Assembly (NCBI RefSeq): GCF_031877795.1
Contig: NC_133958.1
Location: forward strand, 2,852,001-2,916,000
DNA from: Strix aluco
Taxonomy: Eukaryota; Chordata; Aves; Strigiformes; Strigidae
Length of the DNA stretch: 64,000 nt
Direction of reading: 5' to 3'
The position numbers were made by a program, and so were the translations under genes. The notes under the pieces were generated by a model that was given only the letters and a program-made list of their open reading frames with translations, was not told where the DNA came from and searched no databases. Of this stretch, positions 63,940 to 64,000 are shown in pieces (position 1 is the first letter of the stretch; each line of letters opens with the position of its first letter).

Positions 63940-64000
63940 ACAGTCACACGCAGTGCCTAGCAGAGCGGGGCTGGGATCACTGTAAGGCTTACAGCATCTG
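63940..64000 (+). mobile_element. MIR-like SINE 3' end, cut by the window edge
   Basis: CACGCAGTGCCTAGCAGAGC, then GGGGCTGGGATCACTGTAAGG matches the GTACAGCGCCTAGCACAATGGGGCCCTGATC end of the sauropsid MIR-like SINE in plus orientation. Confidence 0.55.

Overview
The window looks like vertebrate nuclear DNA, most likely from a bird. It is gene-poor, has long stretches without open frames, and carries many mononucleotide runs. It also holds CR1 (chicken repeat 1) retrotransposon pieces that end in the short TTCTGTGAT or ATTCTATGA-type tail typical of avian CR1. There is no bacterial-style gene packing, and I see no operon, CRISPR array, rRNA gene or functional tRNA gene. Every family match below is made by eye against remembered consensus sequences; no search was run.

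The only coding sequence I can support is one terminal exon on the minus strand, 47,902-48,123. It has a good splice acceptor, a phase-0 start, 73 codons and a stop. A probable 3' untranslated region follows, reaching to about 46,830, where two AATAAA signals lie. I do not recognise the protein. The remaining 15.9 kb to the right (48.1-64 kb) is most simply an intron of this gene, because I find no convincing upstream exon there. The left 46.8 kb is then downstream intergenic sequence.

Younger repeats are two 5'-truncated CR1 copies (10,628-11,320 minus; 23,520-23,960 plus) and short CR1 ends near 24.1 kb and 41.8 kb. Three much older CR1-type fossils lie at 12,980-13,110, 46,585-46,705 and 56,795-56,975. 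At least eight MIR-like tRNA-SINE fossils are recognisable (3.2, 29.0, 42.4, 50.8, 51.1, 60.9, 62.9 and 64.0 kb), including an inverted pair at 50.8-51.2 kb and a probable tandem pair at 62.9-63.1 kb. A further set of ancient units built around self-complementary 'CATTGACTTCAATGGG'-like or 'GTGTAAATCC'-like words is scattered at 13.3, 26.0, 26.9, 29.5, 45.9 and 58.4 kb.

Other structures are short perfect palindromes and inverted repeats (26.5, 29.3, 37.07, 39.05, 53.95 and 57.98 kb), two small tandem duplications (12.26 and 16.34 kb), a 16-base C run at 40.1 kb, a dense CpG cluster beside the coding exon (48.16-48.37 kb), and a few AT-rich blocks with homeodomain or octamer-like words that could be conserved enhancers. 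I found no evidence for a new biological system. The items most worth following up are the unidentified exon, the CpG cluster next to it, and the family of old palindromic repeats.
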